Below, in pieces: positions 10,348-18,988 of a DNA stretch of 25,786 bases. The stretch is from Asterionellopsis glacialis (taxonomy: Eukaryota; Bacillariophyta; Plagiogrammaphyceae; Rhaphoneidales; Asterionellopsidaceae): the NCBI GenBank assembly GCA_014885115.2, contig WKLE02001214.1, positions 1-25,786 of the forward strand. Reading direction: 5' to 3'. A model generated the notes under the pieces. That model saw nothing but the letters and a program-made list of their open reading frames with translations, was not told the origin of the DNA and made no database searches. Each line of letters starts with the position of its first letter. The first letter of the stretch is position 1. A program made the position numbers and the translations under genes.

Positions 10348-10848
10348 CTATAGCATGCTGTACAATTCCTTGATCTCATAGTCAGTCAATTTCATTGGGA
10401 CTTTGGTATCCTCCCAAGTCATGACGCACTGTTGATAGTTGAGTATCATACCTAGCTCTTCTAGGAGCTTGCATCCAATTATCATATTGTATGATTGTTG
10501 ACTTTTTGTCTTGTTGACATGACATTCCCATTGAATGGCCTTACAGTCATCAAATTTGGGCAATTTGAATATTGCACAAACCTTGTGATTGGTTGAAAAA
10601 TTTCCGCCTTTTGTTTTCCAAAGTGTCTTGGGCACAGGTTTGCACTTAAGCTTTTTGGTAATTTTCTTATTTACTATGGTGGCTGAAGTGCCTGAATCTA
10701 ATAGTACCTTAAGTGGCTTTGCCTTCTGCCTTTGTCCTTTGCATACTAGCATTAAAGCGACCGTGACTGGGTGAGTATGCCTGGTCTTAGGCTTTTCCCC
10801 TGGGCTATACAAGTCTCTAAAGGTATTGCAAGACAGGTGATTAGTCAT
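10348..10848 (-). pseudogene. pol: Gypsy aspartic protease region
   Basis: A 166-codon open stretch with VLLDSGTSATIV, the retropepsin active-site loop (Asp codon at 10696-10698), a Gly-rich segment resembling the flap (WKTKGGNFSTNHK) and a C-terminal NMIIGCKLLEELGM, the usual I-I-G-x-x-L-L motif. It would release Gag and Pol proteins from the polyprotein. The region 10849-11066 upstream remains coding-like (VKDLLTKDLSSNN) in other frames and connects it to Gag. This module itself has no internal stop, but the frame is not shared with Gag. Confidence 0.85.
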
Positions 10849-11066
10849 AGAGTAGTCATATAATTGGTTTTCTACAATATTGGCTACGGGGGTATTATCT
10901 CATTCTTCCTCACTAATGATACTTAGGGTATCAAAGTTGAAGTTGTAGCATTTTTTGACATCAATATCAGTGTCATCAGATTTCTTGTTGGTATCATTGC
11001 GTTTATGTTTGTTATTACTAGACAAGTCCTTAGTCAATAAGTCCTTGACATGAACTGCAATGGCGT

Positions 11067-11954
11067 TTAATCCTTCTTATCATACTTATTGTAGCGCTGG
11101 CACTTGTACTTAGGTGGTTCTTGTTTATCGCCATCTTTCTGATGCTGATTGATGTACTTGTCCAGGGCATGGCATTTGCTGGTATTGCAAGAACTGTTCT
11201 TATGGATTTTACAGTACTTATGCTTGCCCTTGGGTGCCTTCTGGTCTTTGCCATTCCAGCCGTTAGTTGGATTGTTTGCTTTGTTCTTGAAGGCCAGCTT
11301 GTCCTTAGTCCTAGGGCCTGACAGACCTCCAATGTTGTCTGTAACTTCCATACATTCCAGAAATTCCAGAAATGCTGGTAGGCCTTTGTCCTGAGGGTCA
11401 AATCCTTGGCATGTCATTTCCTTGCTCCAGGCAGCAGGGATTCCAAATGCAAGGATCTCAAGTAGTTCTTCATTAGAAAGCTTAGAGTTTTTATCTGCTC
11501 TGGGAAATTTCTCCAAGTAGCCATTGAGCATGTGAAGAGCAGCTTGGCGCATGTAGTATTTCTGTTTCATGAGCGCCTTAAGTGGAAAGAAATGCTTCTT
11601 AAGGTCATCAATGACCAACTTGAAGTGTTCCACTGTCTTGTTTCTGCATTGGGTGGCTGCAGCATTAAACAAAGGAAGATCTTCACCATGTAGCAAGGCA
11701 CAGGTCATTGAATAATGCGCTGGCCTGGTTGTGATATGCTGACCGTGAATCACTTGGTCCAGGTTGCTGAACCAGTCCAGTAGTTCTCTAGGGGACCTGT
11801 GGCTGAAGTATGGGAACTCCATAGTATATTTTTCAGGGCTAGATAACAGGCTCACTTTGGCATACTGCGTTTTTGCTAGCTTCTGTTCTTTGGTACTCAG
11901 AATCTTGAGTGGGATAGAAGTCAGCAGGTAGCTTCGACCATTAACAACTTTCAT
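11067..11954 (-). CDS. gag: Gypsy Gag, apparently intact frame
   Basis: 295 codons from a real ATG at 11952-11954, 71 bp inside the 5' LTR, to a stop at 11067. The N-terminal half has retrotransposon Gag character (EFPYFSHRSPRELLDWFSNLDQ, FKLVIDDLKKHFFPLKALMKQKYYM, LPAFLEFLECMEV). The C-terminal part is basic, with a zinc-knuckle-like YCKIHKNSSCNTSKC. It would form the particle around element RNA. It is the best-preserved reading frame of the element. The downstream protease lies in another frame, so either a programmed or a mutational shift separates them. Confidence 0.85.
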   Translation of the reverse strand: MKVVNGRSYLLTSIPLKILSTKEQKLAKTQYAKVSLLSSPEKYTMEFPYFSHRSPRELLDWFSNLDQVIHGQHITTRPAHYSMTCALLHGEDLPLFNAAATQCRNKTVEHFKLVIDDLKKHFFPLKALMKQKYYMRQAALHMLNGYLEKFPRADKNSKLSNEELLEILAFGIPAAWSKEMTCQGFDPQDKGLPAFLEFLECMEVTDNIGGLSGPRTKDKLAFKNKANNPTNGWNGKDQKAPKGKHKYCKIHKNSSCNTSKCHALDKYINQHQKDGDKQEPPKYKCQRYNKYDKKD

Positions 11955-12012
11955 GGTTGAGTTGGTGAAAATAAAGATGATATCTGTTAATTACTTACTG
12001 CTTTTTGCATGG

Positions 12013-12024
12013 AGTGTTAACACT
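12013..12024. other. 12-bp perfect palindrome where the primer-binding site should be
   Basis: AGTGTTAACACT lies one base inside the 5' LTR. On the coding (minus) strand the LTR ends GTGCA and the next bases contain no TGG start typical of a tRNA-derived primer-binding site. Confidence 0.5.
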
Positions 12025-12025
12025 A

Positions 12026-12485
12026 TGCACTATGCTGACAACAATTTTTGAAAAGTAGTAGAAAAGGGAGTAGAGTTTGTTGGAGTAAGTAAATTATGAG
12101 ATATTTTAGCTAGTTCTAAAAGACACTTGCCAATCCACTGTTTCGTCTTTGGGACCTATTTTCTGTATAGGATGCTATGGCCAATCTACTTAGACTTCGA
12201 TTTTGGCGGAAATTGGTTTTATCATGTGACCCAAACTCCTTGAGGCAGCCAATGAGAGTCCACTGGATCAGCGCGTCACCACATTCTGGCATGATGCATC
12301 ATACTTTGAGTCATGCTGCTGCAGAGTGGCACTGCATGTGCTTTGTCCGTGATGTCATCACATCTTTGTATGTGACGCATCATTGCAGGTCTTGTCCGTG
12401 ATGTCACCATGTTGGTACATCTGTACTACAGTTGATTGACGTCATTGTATGTGAGTTGTACCTTCCTCACGACTTGCCTACTGCA
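12026..12485 (-). repeat. 5' LTR of the gypsy element
   Basis: 460 bp, homologous to 7502-7942. It differs by about 30 substitutions plus a gapped part near 12350-12410. It has the same CRE-like TGACGTCA at 12437-12444. Read on the minus strand it is upstream of Gag and should carry the element's promoter. Confidence 0.95.
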
Positions 12486-12490
12486 GCTAC
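12486..12490. repeat. Target site duplication, right (GCTAC)
   Basis: Same five bases as 7497-7501, directly after the LTR ending CTGCA at 12485. Read on the minus strand it supplies the TAG that terminates the neighbouring transposase-like frame. Confidence 0.85.
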
Positions 12491-13490
12491 TGAAATTTTT
12501 CTTTCAAGTATTTTCCATACATGGTTGTTGTTGCTGATTGTACAGCATATGGAGCACGACTACTTGCAACCCTGCTGTGCTTGTTCTGTTTTCCCACAGT
12601 AGCCATGGCTACTGATGAATTCAATACAAAAGAATGTCCAGATGGTGTGTTTGTCGCATCACCATCTGGATACATTCTAGGTACAGCATCTCCGATGACT
12701 GGTGGTGCTCTATTTCTTTAGGCCTGTCATAGAACTTGATGTAAGTTTCTAAGTCTACAATTGCCTGAATCTTGAGCTTCAATCAATGCTGTACAGATGT
12801 CTTGTAGTTTGTCATAGTATTCTTGAAGTTGTCTCAGTGTTATTCTATAAATAATAGTGACCAAGGCATCAGTGAGTCTTGTAATGTACCGCCTGCCAGA
12901 TTCCTCATTCCATGCCTTCATGAAATGATTGTATCCTGTATTGGCACTTGGTGCAGCTCTATGGCTGTAGTCCTTGCTTATGTCATTAAATACTTTCTGC
13001 TCCTCCACTGCTATCAGATCCATTGAATCAACAGAAAATGGTATCCATGGTCAGTCTCCAGCCAATTTAAAAAAAGGATTGTAATGAAGTTGCAAAATGG
13101 GAGACATTTCTAGCCAACACAGCCTCAAATGCCATATTCATGTTGGAGATTTCATCTGAGATGTCAGCTGCTACTGTACTCTCCTGTGCATCAAGAACAG
13201 TCATCCAAGAACTACCACATTCCTCTATCCACATGTGACAATCCAACTTGAGTCCCCCTAAATACTGTCCAATTCCAGTTCTGATGTAGTCCCTCATTAG
13301 CAGAGGACATACCAGCCTTAAATACCTTCCCTGTGTGTGTCTTATAGTGCATGACAACATCAGGGGGAGGTAATAGGCAGTCTACATGCTTGAGCTGCCG
13401 TTTCAATACTTCTGGGACGATAGCAGTTGTTTTTAATAGAGGTTTGTATGCCTCTTTTGCTGGATTGTCATCATTTAGCACAGCTGCCAA
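12487..13490 (-). pseudogene. Transposase-like gene, C-terminal part
   Basis: Continuation of the D/D/D core gene. The first portion reads HVDCLLPPPDVVMHYKTH, then KAGMSSANEGLHQNW, which corresponds to the Ser-x-x-Glu-Gly-x-His box that follows the catalytic core in DUF6729-type transposase relatives. A shift near 13275 leads to GLKLDCHMWIEECG. A further module (12727-13023) carries AAPSANTGYNHFMKAWN and QLQEYYDKL, resembling the helical tail seen in these proteins. The last frame ends KEKFQ then TAG at 12487-12489, inside the gypsy target duplication. Several frame changes show decay. Function is inferred from family resemblance only. Confidence 0.6.
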
Positions 13491-13639
13491 AGTAATTTTT
13501 TTGCACTGATAACAGAAAAATTTACTGATTTAGTAGCATCCTCCACAGTTGGAAATGTTGTATTACATTTATGTAATATCTCTTTCACTGTGGGTTGTCA
13601 CTGAAGTTTGTTGATTAGAATTTGCTTTTGTTGTTTATA

Positions 13640-14152
13640 TTAGTCATCACTTACAAGTAGTATTGCCCTGCTCATAAATGCTCTGAACTTAAAATAGTCA
13701 GAGCATGTTTTGTCATTAAAGATCTCATTCCATCTGACAAGCCAATGGAAGAGATCTAGACATATTTTGGCATTTGGAAATATTTGTTGCAATTTGTTTC
13801 TGACTGTGCAACAGTTGTCAACATAAATAACTTTTATTTTGGACCCAAGACATTCACATCTGGCCTTCAACCTAACAAGGTGGGGCCTTATTTCTTCAAT
13901 GGATTCTGAATTCTTAATCATTCCCCACCATATACATTGTTTATTTTCATTCAGGATGGTAATGTATCCCACCCAGGGTCTAAAGTACCACCATTCTTTA
14001 TTGTACACAACAGCCTGCTTGCCCATTTTATAGTTTGCATCAAAACTTGTTATGATTGCACTACCTGCCAACATCTTTCTTATCATAATAGGTTTCCTCC
14101 ATAAGAAATAGGTTTGAAGAATATCTTCAACCATATGGGTACTTGGAAACAA
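13640..14152 (-). pseudogene. Transposase-like core (RNase H-type, D/D/D)
   Basis: A 170-codon open stretch. After FPSTHMVEDILQTYF (substrate-side helix) comes AIITSFDANYKMGKQ with the first Asp (14039-14041), then KIKVIYVDNCCTVRNKL with the second (13817-13819), and AKICLDLFHWLVRW with a third acidic position (13754-13756) followed by His. This Asp ... Tyr-Val-Asp-x-x-Cys-Cys ... Asp-x-x-His-x-x-x-Arg pattern matches the catalytic core of the DUF6729/transposase-like proteins common in fish, fungi and algae as I recall them. These are cut-and-paste-type nucleases in principle. Upstream, the zinc domain lies on the same strand. Confidence 0.65.
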
Positions 14153-14171
14153 GCATTGTACCTCTCTCTAT

Positions 14172-14405
14172 CTAACATTTAGAAAACTTAGGGAGGTCTG
14201 TTGTTGTTGGTTGTTGTATGGTAGTAGTAGCAATTGCTGGGGGTGTTTGTTCTTCTTCTGTCGGAGGCGGTGGTCCTTGCACTGCCACCTCAGTGACTGC
14301 TGACTCATCACGCACCCTGACTTCATTTCTAACTTCCTCCATAGCTGTTTCTCTCTTATCTATTTCATTTTTAATACTATCTGTCCATCCTTTTATAATT
14401 GTCAT
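14172..14405 (-). pseudogene. Linker segment of the transposase-like gene
   Basis: A Glu/Arg-rich helix (IDKRETAMEEVRNEVRVRDES) followed by a Pro/Thr/Gln-rich run (VQGPPPPTEEEQTPPAI, TTTIQQPTTTDLP). It is in the same frame as the zinc domain upstream. It is probably a flexible or coiled linker between that domain and the catalytic core, or an insertion particular to this subfamily. Confidence 0.45.
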
Positions 14406-14510
14406 CTTTACCTTGTCTTACCAGCCAGCTTTGTTTTCAAAAGATTTATTTTGTCATTTGGCATTGAGTTGTAAAGTTGTATCAACTACCAGCCTGTATG
14501 TATACCACAA

Positions 14511-15191
14511 TCAATTAACTTTTGAAGCTTTTTGGGTCCTAATGAGAAAGAAACATTTACCTCCTTTTTTCTGTTTAAGCATTGGTTCAAATTCAAAGTC
14601 ATCTGTGGCACTACTTTCTACAGAAGATAACCTAGAGATTAATTTGAAACATACTCTCTGCCTTTCTGGAGCCTGTTTCCTCTCATCTCTTACAAGTTGT
14701 TGTTGTTCTTGATTGTTGTTTACAGTTTGTACCATTACTGCTACATCTATCCTTAGTTGTGTTGTTGAATTTTGATTGATTATCAGGTTCAAATTGACAG
14801 CCAACAAAAATTCAATGACATCTGAAATGTGTTTTCTTGCAATGCACCCTTTTAACTTTTTTACCAATTTATTCACTGGTTGATCATGATTTTCAATGAC
14901 ATGATGGAAAAGATTTTCATCTAATGCACATTTTTGTAACATGTAAACCTGAAATTTTGCTCTGACTCCACCAGTTTTATCTAATTCCATTGACTTTAAA
15001 TTCATAGCGCAAAAGTTTTTGTTACATTTTGAACATGGATACCTTACAGTATCAAGGTAAGCATGTCCAAACATTGTAAAACAAACAAGAGGAAAGCCAA
15101 TCCACCAGTAATTTCTTTTGTTCACAAACTTTTTATAACACAGTTTGGACATGCAGGTACTTGACCATCTATTAATAGGTGGGGTATCCAA
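14511..15191 (-). pseudogene. Zinc-binding domain of the transposase-like gene (DUF6729-like)
   Basis: A 226-codon open stretch. It begins near WSSTCMSKLCYKKF, then WWIGFPLVCFTMFGHAYLDTVRYPCSKCNKNF split over two pieces. The C-x2-C at PCSKC is followed 25 to 30 residues later by FQVYMLQKCALDENLFHHVIE and VNKLVKKLKG. DUF6729 has the same order: a Cys-x2-Cys knuckle, a hydrophobic YxL stretch, an L-x-x-H/R-x-x-x region and then a helix ending in conserved Leu/Lys. A Gln/Asn-rich loop follows. The domain presumably binds zinc and DNA. The identification is by pattern and not by search. Confidence 0.6.
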
Positions 15192-15725
15192 ACTAGCCTT
15201 TTTTTGACATAAAAGTTGGAAGCTCTGTATTTTGTTTGTTTGGTCCAGCTCTGACCTTTTTTAAAAAAACATTTGTCCAGTCCTTGTAAAACTTGTCACA
15301 TACCCCTACATCTATCTTCTTTCTGTATTGTTTTATGTGCTCCATCTGTTCTTTGCTACATTTTGGTGGTGGCCGTGTTGGTGGTAGAGTAGCAGGAGCA
15401 ACATGTTCTTGTATAATTGTAGTTTGTGTTGTTGGTTATTGAATTTGTTCTGCAACAACATCATCCTGTTTGCATTATTGGTATCATCAACATCATCTTG
15501 TAGTTCTTCATCTTGGTCAGGAAGGAGGTTCCTGAAGAAGTTGATGACAGATCTTGGTGATTCTAGACCTGGTGGAAGTGTGTCTTTTCTGCATGCCTCT
15601 TTAACGGCATACCTGTCCCATTCAGAAATAAAATGAATACTATCATCTTCTCTTGACCAATGAGTAAAGGATAATGATGGTGGAAGGGGTGGTGGTGGCA
15701 TCTGTGATGCATGTTCTTGTGCCAT
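15192..15725 (-). pseudogene. N-terminal region of the transposase-like gene
   Basis: ATG at 15723-15725 (MAQEHASQMPPPPLPPSLSF) is the best start: it is the first ATG and opens 130 codons. A Pro-rich beginning is followed by an acidic part (DQDEELQDDVDD). The frame changes at least twice: first between about 15330 and 15470, into QEHVAPATLPPTRPPPK then HIKQYRKKIDVGVCDKFYKDW, and again at a run of seven T (15199-15205) where reading passes into the zinc domain. No known domain. The start faces the divergent DUF7869-like gene across 790 bp. Confidence 0.5.
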
Positions 15726-16032
15726 TGTGGCTTGTCATGGATGTGCTTTTGTGTGTCTTGAGTGCATAAAATAGCAAGGATTTTTTTTCTTGCTTATCTT
15801 GTGTTTTAGTGGCTTTATGAGGGTTTTAGCAATGCTAAGTAATACACGTACAACTACCTTAAAACCAACATGATCCAAAAATAAGATTGCAGTTATACCA
15901 AAACGTGCAGTGTTGTGCAAGACTCATCCTGGGGAGGTTGGTTGTCATGAAGTCATAATGGCTGTCTTTTCCTTTGGTAGAGCAACTGAGAGACTTTTTT
16001 GATGGTCTGTTTGTGTATGCTACCCAAAGCTA
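15726..16032. other. Divergent intergenic DNA, left part
   Basis: No gene seen. Includes AT-rich runs just upstream of the ATG at 15725. It would hold the promoter of the minus-strand gene, but I can point to no specific element. Confidence 0.4.
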
Positions 16033-16206
16033 AATAAACTTTTACTCCAAGTAATGAATGACCCATAACTCAATCTAAAATTTTTTTTACTTCAAGTAAT
16101 GAATGACCCATAACCCAAGCTGAAAATTTTTTACTTTGAGTAATGAATGACCCATAAAAATGCTAAAAATTTTTTACTTCGAATAATGAATAACCCATAA
16201 CACACC
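16033..16206. repeat. Four ~44-bp tandem repeats
   Basis: Units begin near 16033, 16077, 16121 and 16164. The shared core is GTAATGAATGACCCATAA (last copy AATAATGAATAACCCATAA), each preceded by TTTTTTACTTCAA-like sequence and followed by an AAGCTAAAAA-like spacer. A partial tail of a fifth copy may precede, at ACCCAAAGCTAAA (16022-16034). They lie between the two divergent transposase-like genes. Confidence 0.85.
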
Positions 16207-16350
16207 ACGAAATGAAACCTGCCCTTTTTTGGTAAACTGTAAAATTTGAGATATTGTTACTGTTGTGTTCTTCACTTCAAGAGCTTTTGTCTGATATGTC
16301 CACCTGTCACCAAATCGGAATAGATCAAGATTTATGTTATCTTGAATTTC

Positions 16351-16410
16351 AGTACTGTTCATATGTACAGTACTAGGTGTACATGCATGTAAGGTGTACA
16401 CGCGTGCACA
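16351..16410. promoter_or_regulatory. Cluster of palindromes upstream of the DUF7869-like gene
   Basis: Three dyads follow one another: 16351-16374 (24 bp, AGTACTGT ... ACAGTACT with 22 of 24 symmetric positions), 16381-16390 (ACATGCATGT, perfect) and 16395-16410 (TGTACACGCGTGCACA, one mispaired base-pair position). They stand about 100 bp before the candidate ATGs at 16515 to 16545. Such dyads are common protein-binding sites. Whether they bind the transposase or a host factor is unknown. Confidence 0.5.
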
Positions 16411-16514
16411 TGCAATGGGATGAAATTTTTTTGACAGCAAGCAAAACCTGCTGTCTTGTTTTGTTGACAGGAAACAAGAAATTCTGTTGCAATGGAACCA
16501 TCTCTGTTGTAAAG

Positions 16515-17200
16515 ATGGAAATGACAACAACCAACCTCACAACCATGTCCAAAGGACAAAATACATGACACCCCTTTTGCCTGTTCAACAACAAGAATAT
16601 TGTTGTCAATGAAGAAGAGAGGTTAGAGCTTTGTGTGCAGTATTTGCATGCAGAATGTCAAGCAGAATTCTGCAAAAATTGGCTGATCTGGTCAAAGAAC
16701 AAGAAGACCTCATGCTGTTGTCTTCACCAGATCAGAGACAATGATCTGGTGCTAGATGAAGTTGCCCGCTATATGCTGTACTTCCACAGCAGAAGCAAGC
16801 AAGAAAGACAGTTGATTGTTATGGAATGGTTGAGATACACTACTGTACTCCAACCAAAAAATAGCACTGCACCAGACAACAACCAAGATGGCCCACAATA
16901 TGCAAGAAAGCAAGAAGCCCTAAGAAAGTTTTTGTTGCCCTCCCTCAGAGACAAGAATGAGGAGGACAAGGATCTTCACAATGAGTTAGGATCCATGTTA
17001 TCCAAAAAAAATATTTTTTGGATCTGTTCCTCTGCACTATCAAGCATTTCAGATTTTGGGATTACCCAATTTGAAACTTGCAAAGAAGCTGTCATGACCA
17101 ACAAGTTGCCAATTCATGGTCACACAAAAAACAAAACTGGCATTTGGTAAGATTCAATGAAAAAGTGAAGGATGACCTTCACAACTTTTTTGATTAGATG
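16515..17200 (+). pseudogene. DUF7869-like gene, N-terminal part
   Basis: Candidate starts are ATG 16515, 16521 and 16545, in the frame that continues, past a TGA at 16566-16568, into a long open stretch ending at TAA 17148-17150. That stretch includes CVQYLHAECQAEFCKNW, DEVARYMLYFHSRSKQERQL and DFGITQFETCKEAVMTNKLPIHGHTKNK. The segment from FGIT to HGHTKNK resembles the region before the zinc-type domain in DUF7869 relatives (a substrate-recognition helix, then HG-x-x-G/N). After the stop, coding continues in another frame (LVRFNEKVKDDLHNFFD). Function would be DNA recognition for the nuclease core downstream. It is divergent to the transposase-like gene at 15725. Confidence 0.55.
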
Positions 17201-18240
17201 AAACAATTCTCCCAGCCCCAATCTACAAGATTTGTCCAAGAGGAGTCCAGGATCAGAGATGGTGAGGAGGACACCTATGAACTCCCCTCCTCTTGGTCCA
17301 AGAGATCTGTCTACCAGTGTTTTTGCGACAAATGTGGGTGGATTGTCAAGACCTCTTTCAGGGGCACAACAAAATTGAAAGAGAAGGAGAGAGCAGAACA
17401 GAAAGAAGTTTGTCACTGGACGTCTTTTCAAAATTTTTGGAAACATCATTATTCTAGAATTATTCTAAGCCCTCTGAAGACATTTGTTCCGAATGTCATA
17501 AATTTCATCATCATTTTAAATATACTAAAATAGTTCAATCTAATTCTACCAACTATTTCAATAATTTTACATCAAATCCGGACACTTTGGAAGATTGTTG
17601 CGTAGTTGTTGTTGATGATCCCCAGGACACAGCAATCCATGAATTGACAGGTATAATACATACCTTGTCTTTGGAGGAAGAACCTGCTATTCTAGAAAGA
17701 ACCAAGGCTCTGCAAGATGCAACCATTCATGTGAAGCAGGTAGCCATCCAATGCCAGCTTGCTAATCAAAAGATTCAGGAAGCTATTGACAGCAGCAATC
17801 ATCCACATGATGATTGTCATTATATGTTCATTGCAGATTACAGTCAGAATTTGGACATCCCCCTTTTTGGTGAAAACCAACCAGGTGAAACCTACTACTT
17901 TTCTCCCCTCAAGATCAATTTGTTTGGAATTGTTGATGGTTCTACATTTGTAGGTTCTTTGTCTGCTCACGTTTATTATGAAGGTCAGGGTAGAAAAGGC
18001 AGGAATAAGGTTGCTTCTCTCCTTATGAAGGAGCTTGATCTAAAAGGGTTGCTGCAACCTAAAATCCAAGGCAAGGAGCTGACATTCATTATGGACAACT
18101 GCAGGGGACAAAATACGAACAACATGGTTCTGTATCTTGCACCAAATTTGGTTGAAGCCAAGTTCTTCAAAAAAGTCAACTTTGTCTTTTACATTGTTGG
18201 ACACAAAAAAATGCCACAGATCATTGGTTCAACCAATTAA
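17198..18240 (+). pseudogene. DUF7869-like nuclease core
   Basis: Three frames compose it. The first (17198-17470) reads RFVQEESRIRDGEEDTYELP, SSWSKRSVYQCFCDKCGWIV and WTSFQNFWKHHYSRI. After a shift near 17462-17470 it reads SEDICSECHKFHHHF (a Cys-x2-Cys/His knuckle). The core follows: CHYMFIADYSQNLDIPLFGE with an Asp at 17836-17838, ETYYFSPLKINLFGIVDGS, NKVASLLMKELDLKGLL, then TFIMDNCRGQNTNN with an Asp at 18094-18096, and FYIVGH. This succession (Asp-Tyr-x-x-Asn, Tyr-Tyr-Phe-Ser-Pro-Leu, Met-Asp-Asn-Cys-x-Gly-Gln-Asn, Val-x-Gly-His) is the hallmark of DUF7869 integrase/transposase-like proteins of oomycetes, diatoms and dinoflagellates as I know them. Both catalytic Asp positions are kept. 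Confidence 0.75.
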
Positions 18241-18956
18241 AAAAATGTATTCCATGTCTAACATCTACTTAAGAGAACAACTGCATCAAACATTAAAAAC
18301 AAATAAAAAAATAAAGGTTAGAAGTGTCAAGAAAGACAAATTCAGGGACTATGAAAAGTACTGGAACAAGTACTACAAACGTTTGGAACCAGGAACTGTC
18401 TCCAAGAACCACTTATTCACTGTGGAAGACAAAGAGCCAACAATGTTGAAGAAGTGGGTATTAGATGACTTGGAATCAAGTCAAGTTGACATTCAGGACC
18501 TAAAAAAGAAAGGAGTTGATGACAAGCAGCGTTTTATTCTTCTTCAGTCTACTTTTCCTGATTCCATTTTGGAACCCAAACAGACCAGGAGTGCTTGACA
18601 AGAATGAAAAACAGAAGACAAGAATCAACAAGTCCATTGATTTCAATACCCCCCCCCCGCCCCCCACCCAAAAAAATCAACTTCTGACCATGACAATCCA
18701 GAAGGATTGCAAACTCTGTGGTGTACACCAGGGTTCCTTCAAAGAACAAACACGTCAATCAACCTTTTTTATTGCAACACAACTTTCCCATTTCTCTAAG
18801 GACTTCAAGAAACGAATTCTGAGCTTCCAAGAAAATTCATTGAAAATGATTGCTGACACAGAATCATGGGTCAACAACCATTCACTTTCCTATAAAGAGA
18901 AGATGAATCACAACCAAGAAAAGGGCCCTAAGGTTGCGTTAAGGTTAGTTGTTTGA
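18205..18956 (+). pseudogene. DUF7869-like gene, C-terminal part
   Basis: At a run of seven A (18205-18211) the frame shifts, after which the family's post-core motif appears: K-N-A-T-D-H-W-F-N-Q-L-K-K-M-Y, then SMSNIYLREQLHQTL and a Lys-rich stretch (KIKVRSVKKDKFRDYEKYW). This frame ends at TGA 18596-18598. A third frame, 18516-18956, takes over (DKNEKQKTRINKSIDF, then KLCGVHQGSFKEQTR), after a Pro run encoded by a C10GC6 tract. It looks like the natural tail of the protein. The gene end is near 18956, where gypsy element 2 begins to the right. Confidence 0.55.
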
Positions 18957-18988
18957 TGCTCCGCCCATTCCTCAGCCAAGATTCTGTG

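Larger units (their letters stand above)
7502..12485 (-). mobile_element. Ty3/gypsy-type LTR retrotransposon with both LTRs
   Basis: A 4984-bp unit bounded by direct repeats 7502-7942 and 12026-12485, each TG...CA, and flanked by GCTAC duplications. The coding strand is minus. Read from 12025 downward the order is Gag, protease, RT, RNase H, integrase, the gypsy order. Gag has a clean 295-codon frame; the rest is damaged. The insertion boundaries are intact, so this is a single event rather than a rearranged composite. It lies at the 3' end of the transposase-like gene whose frame stops at 12487. Confidence 0.95.

Noticed and set aside
11030..11401. Minus-strand ORF overlapping gypsy Gag
   Set aside because: Shadow frame of Gag: composition is ordinary out-of-frame and it has no motif.
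12026..12485. LTR starting at TGCTGACAAC (12033/7509) instead of TGCACT
   Set aside because: Only the TGCACT start gives identical GCTAC duplications on both sides and extends the match.
14410..14545. Intron in the transposase-like gene (GTAAATG ... ATACAG)
   Set aside because: Joining the exons as read gives an immediate stop (GCTGGTAG), so the intron does not restore a frame.
18205..18211. Programmed -1 frameshifting at A7
   Set aside because: The needed change is +1, not -1, and no downstream pseudoknot is evident. Mutation or assembly error is simpler.
12487..18956. Terminal inverted repeats for the divergent two-gene unit
   Set aside because: None found by eye near 6680-7496 or 18950-19000, so the unit's ends remain undefined and are not annotated.
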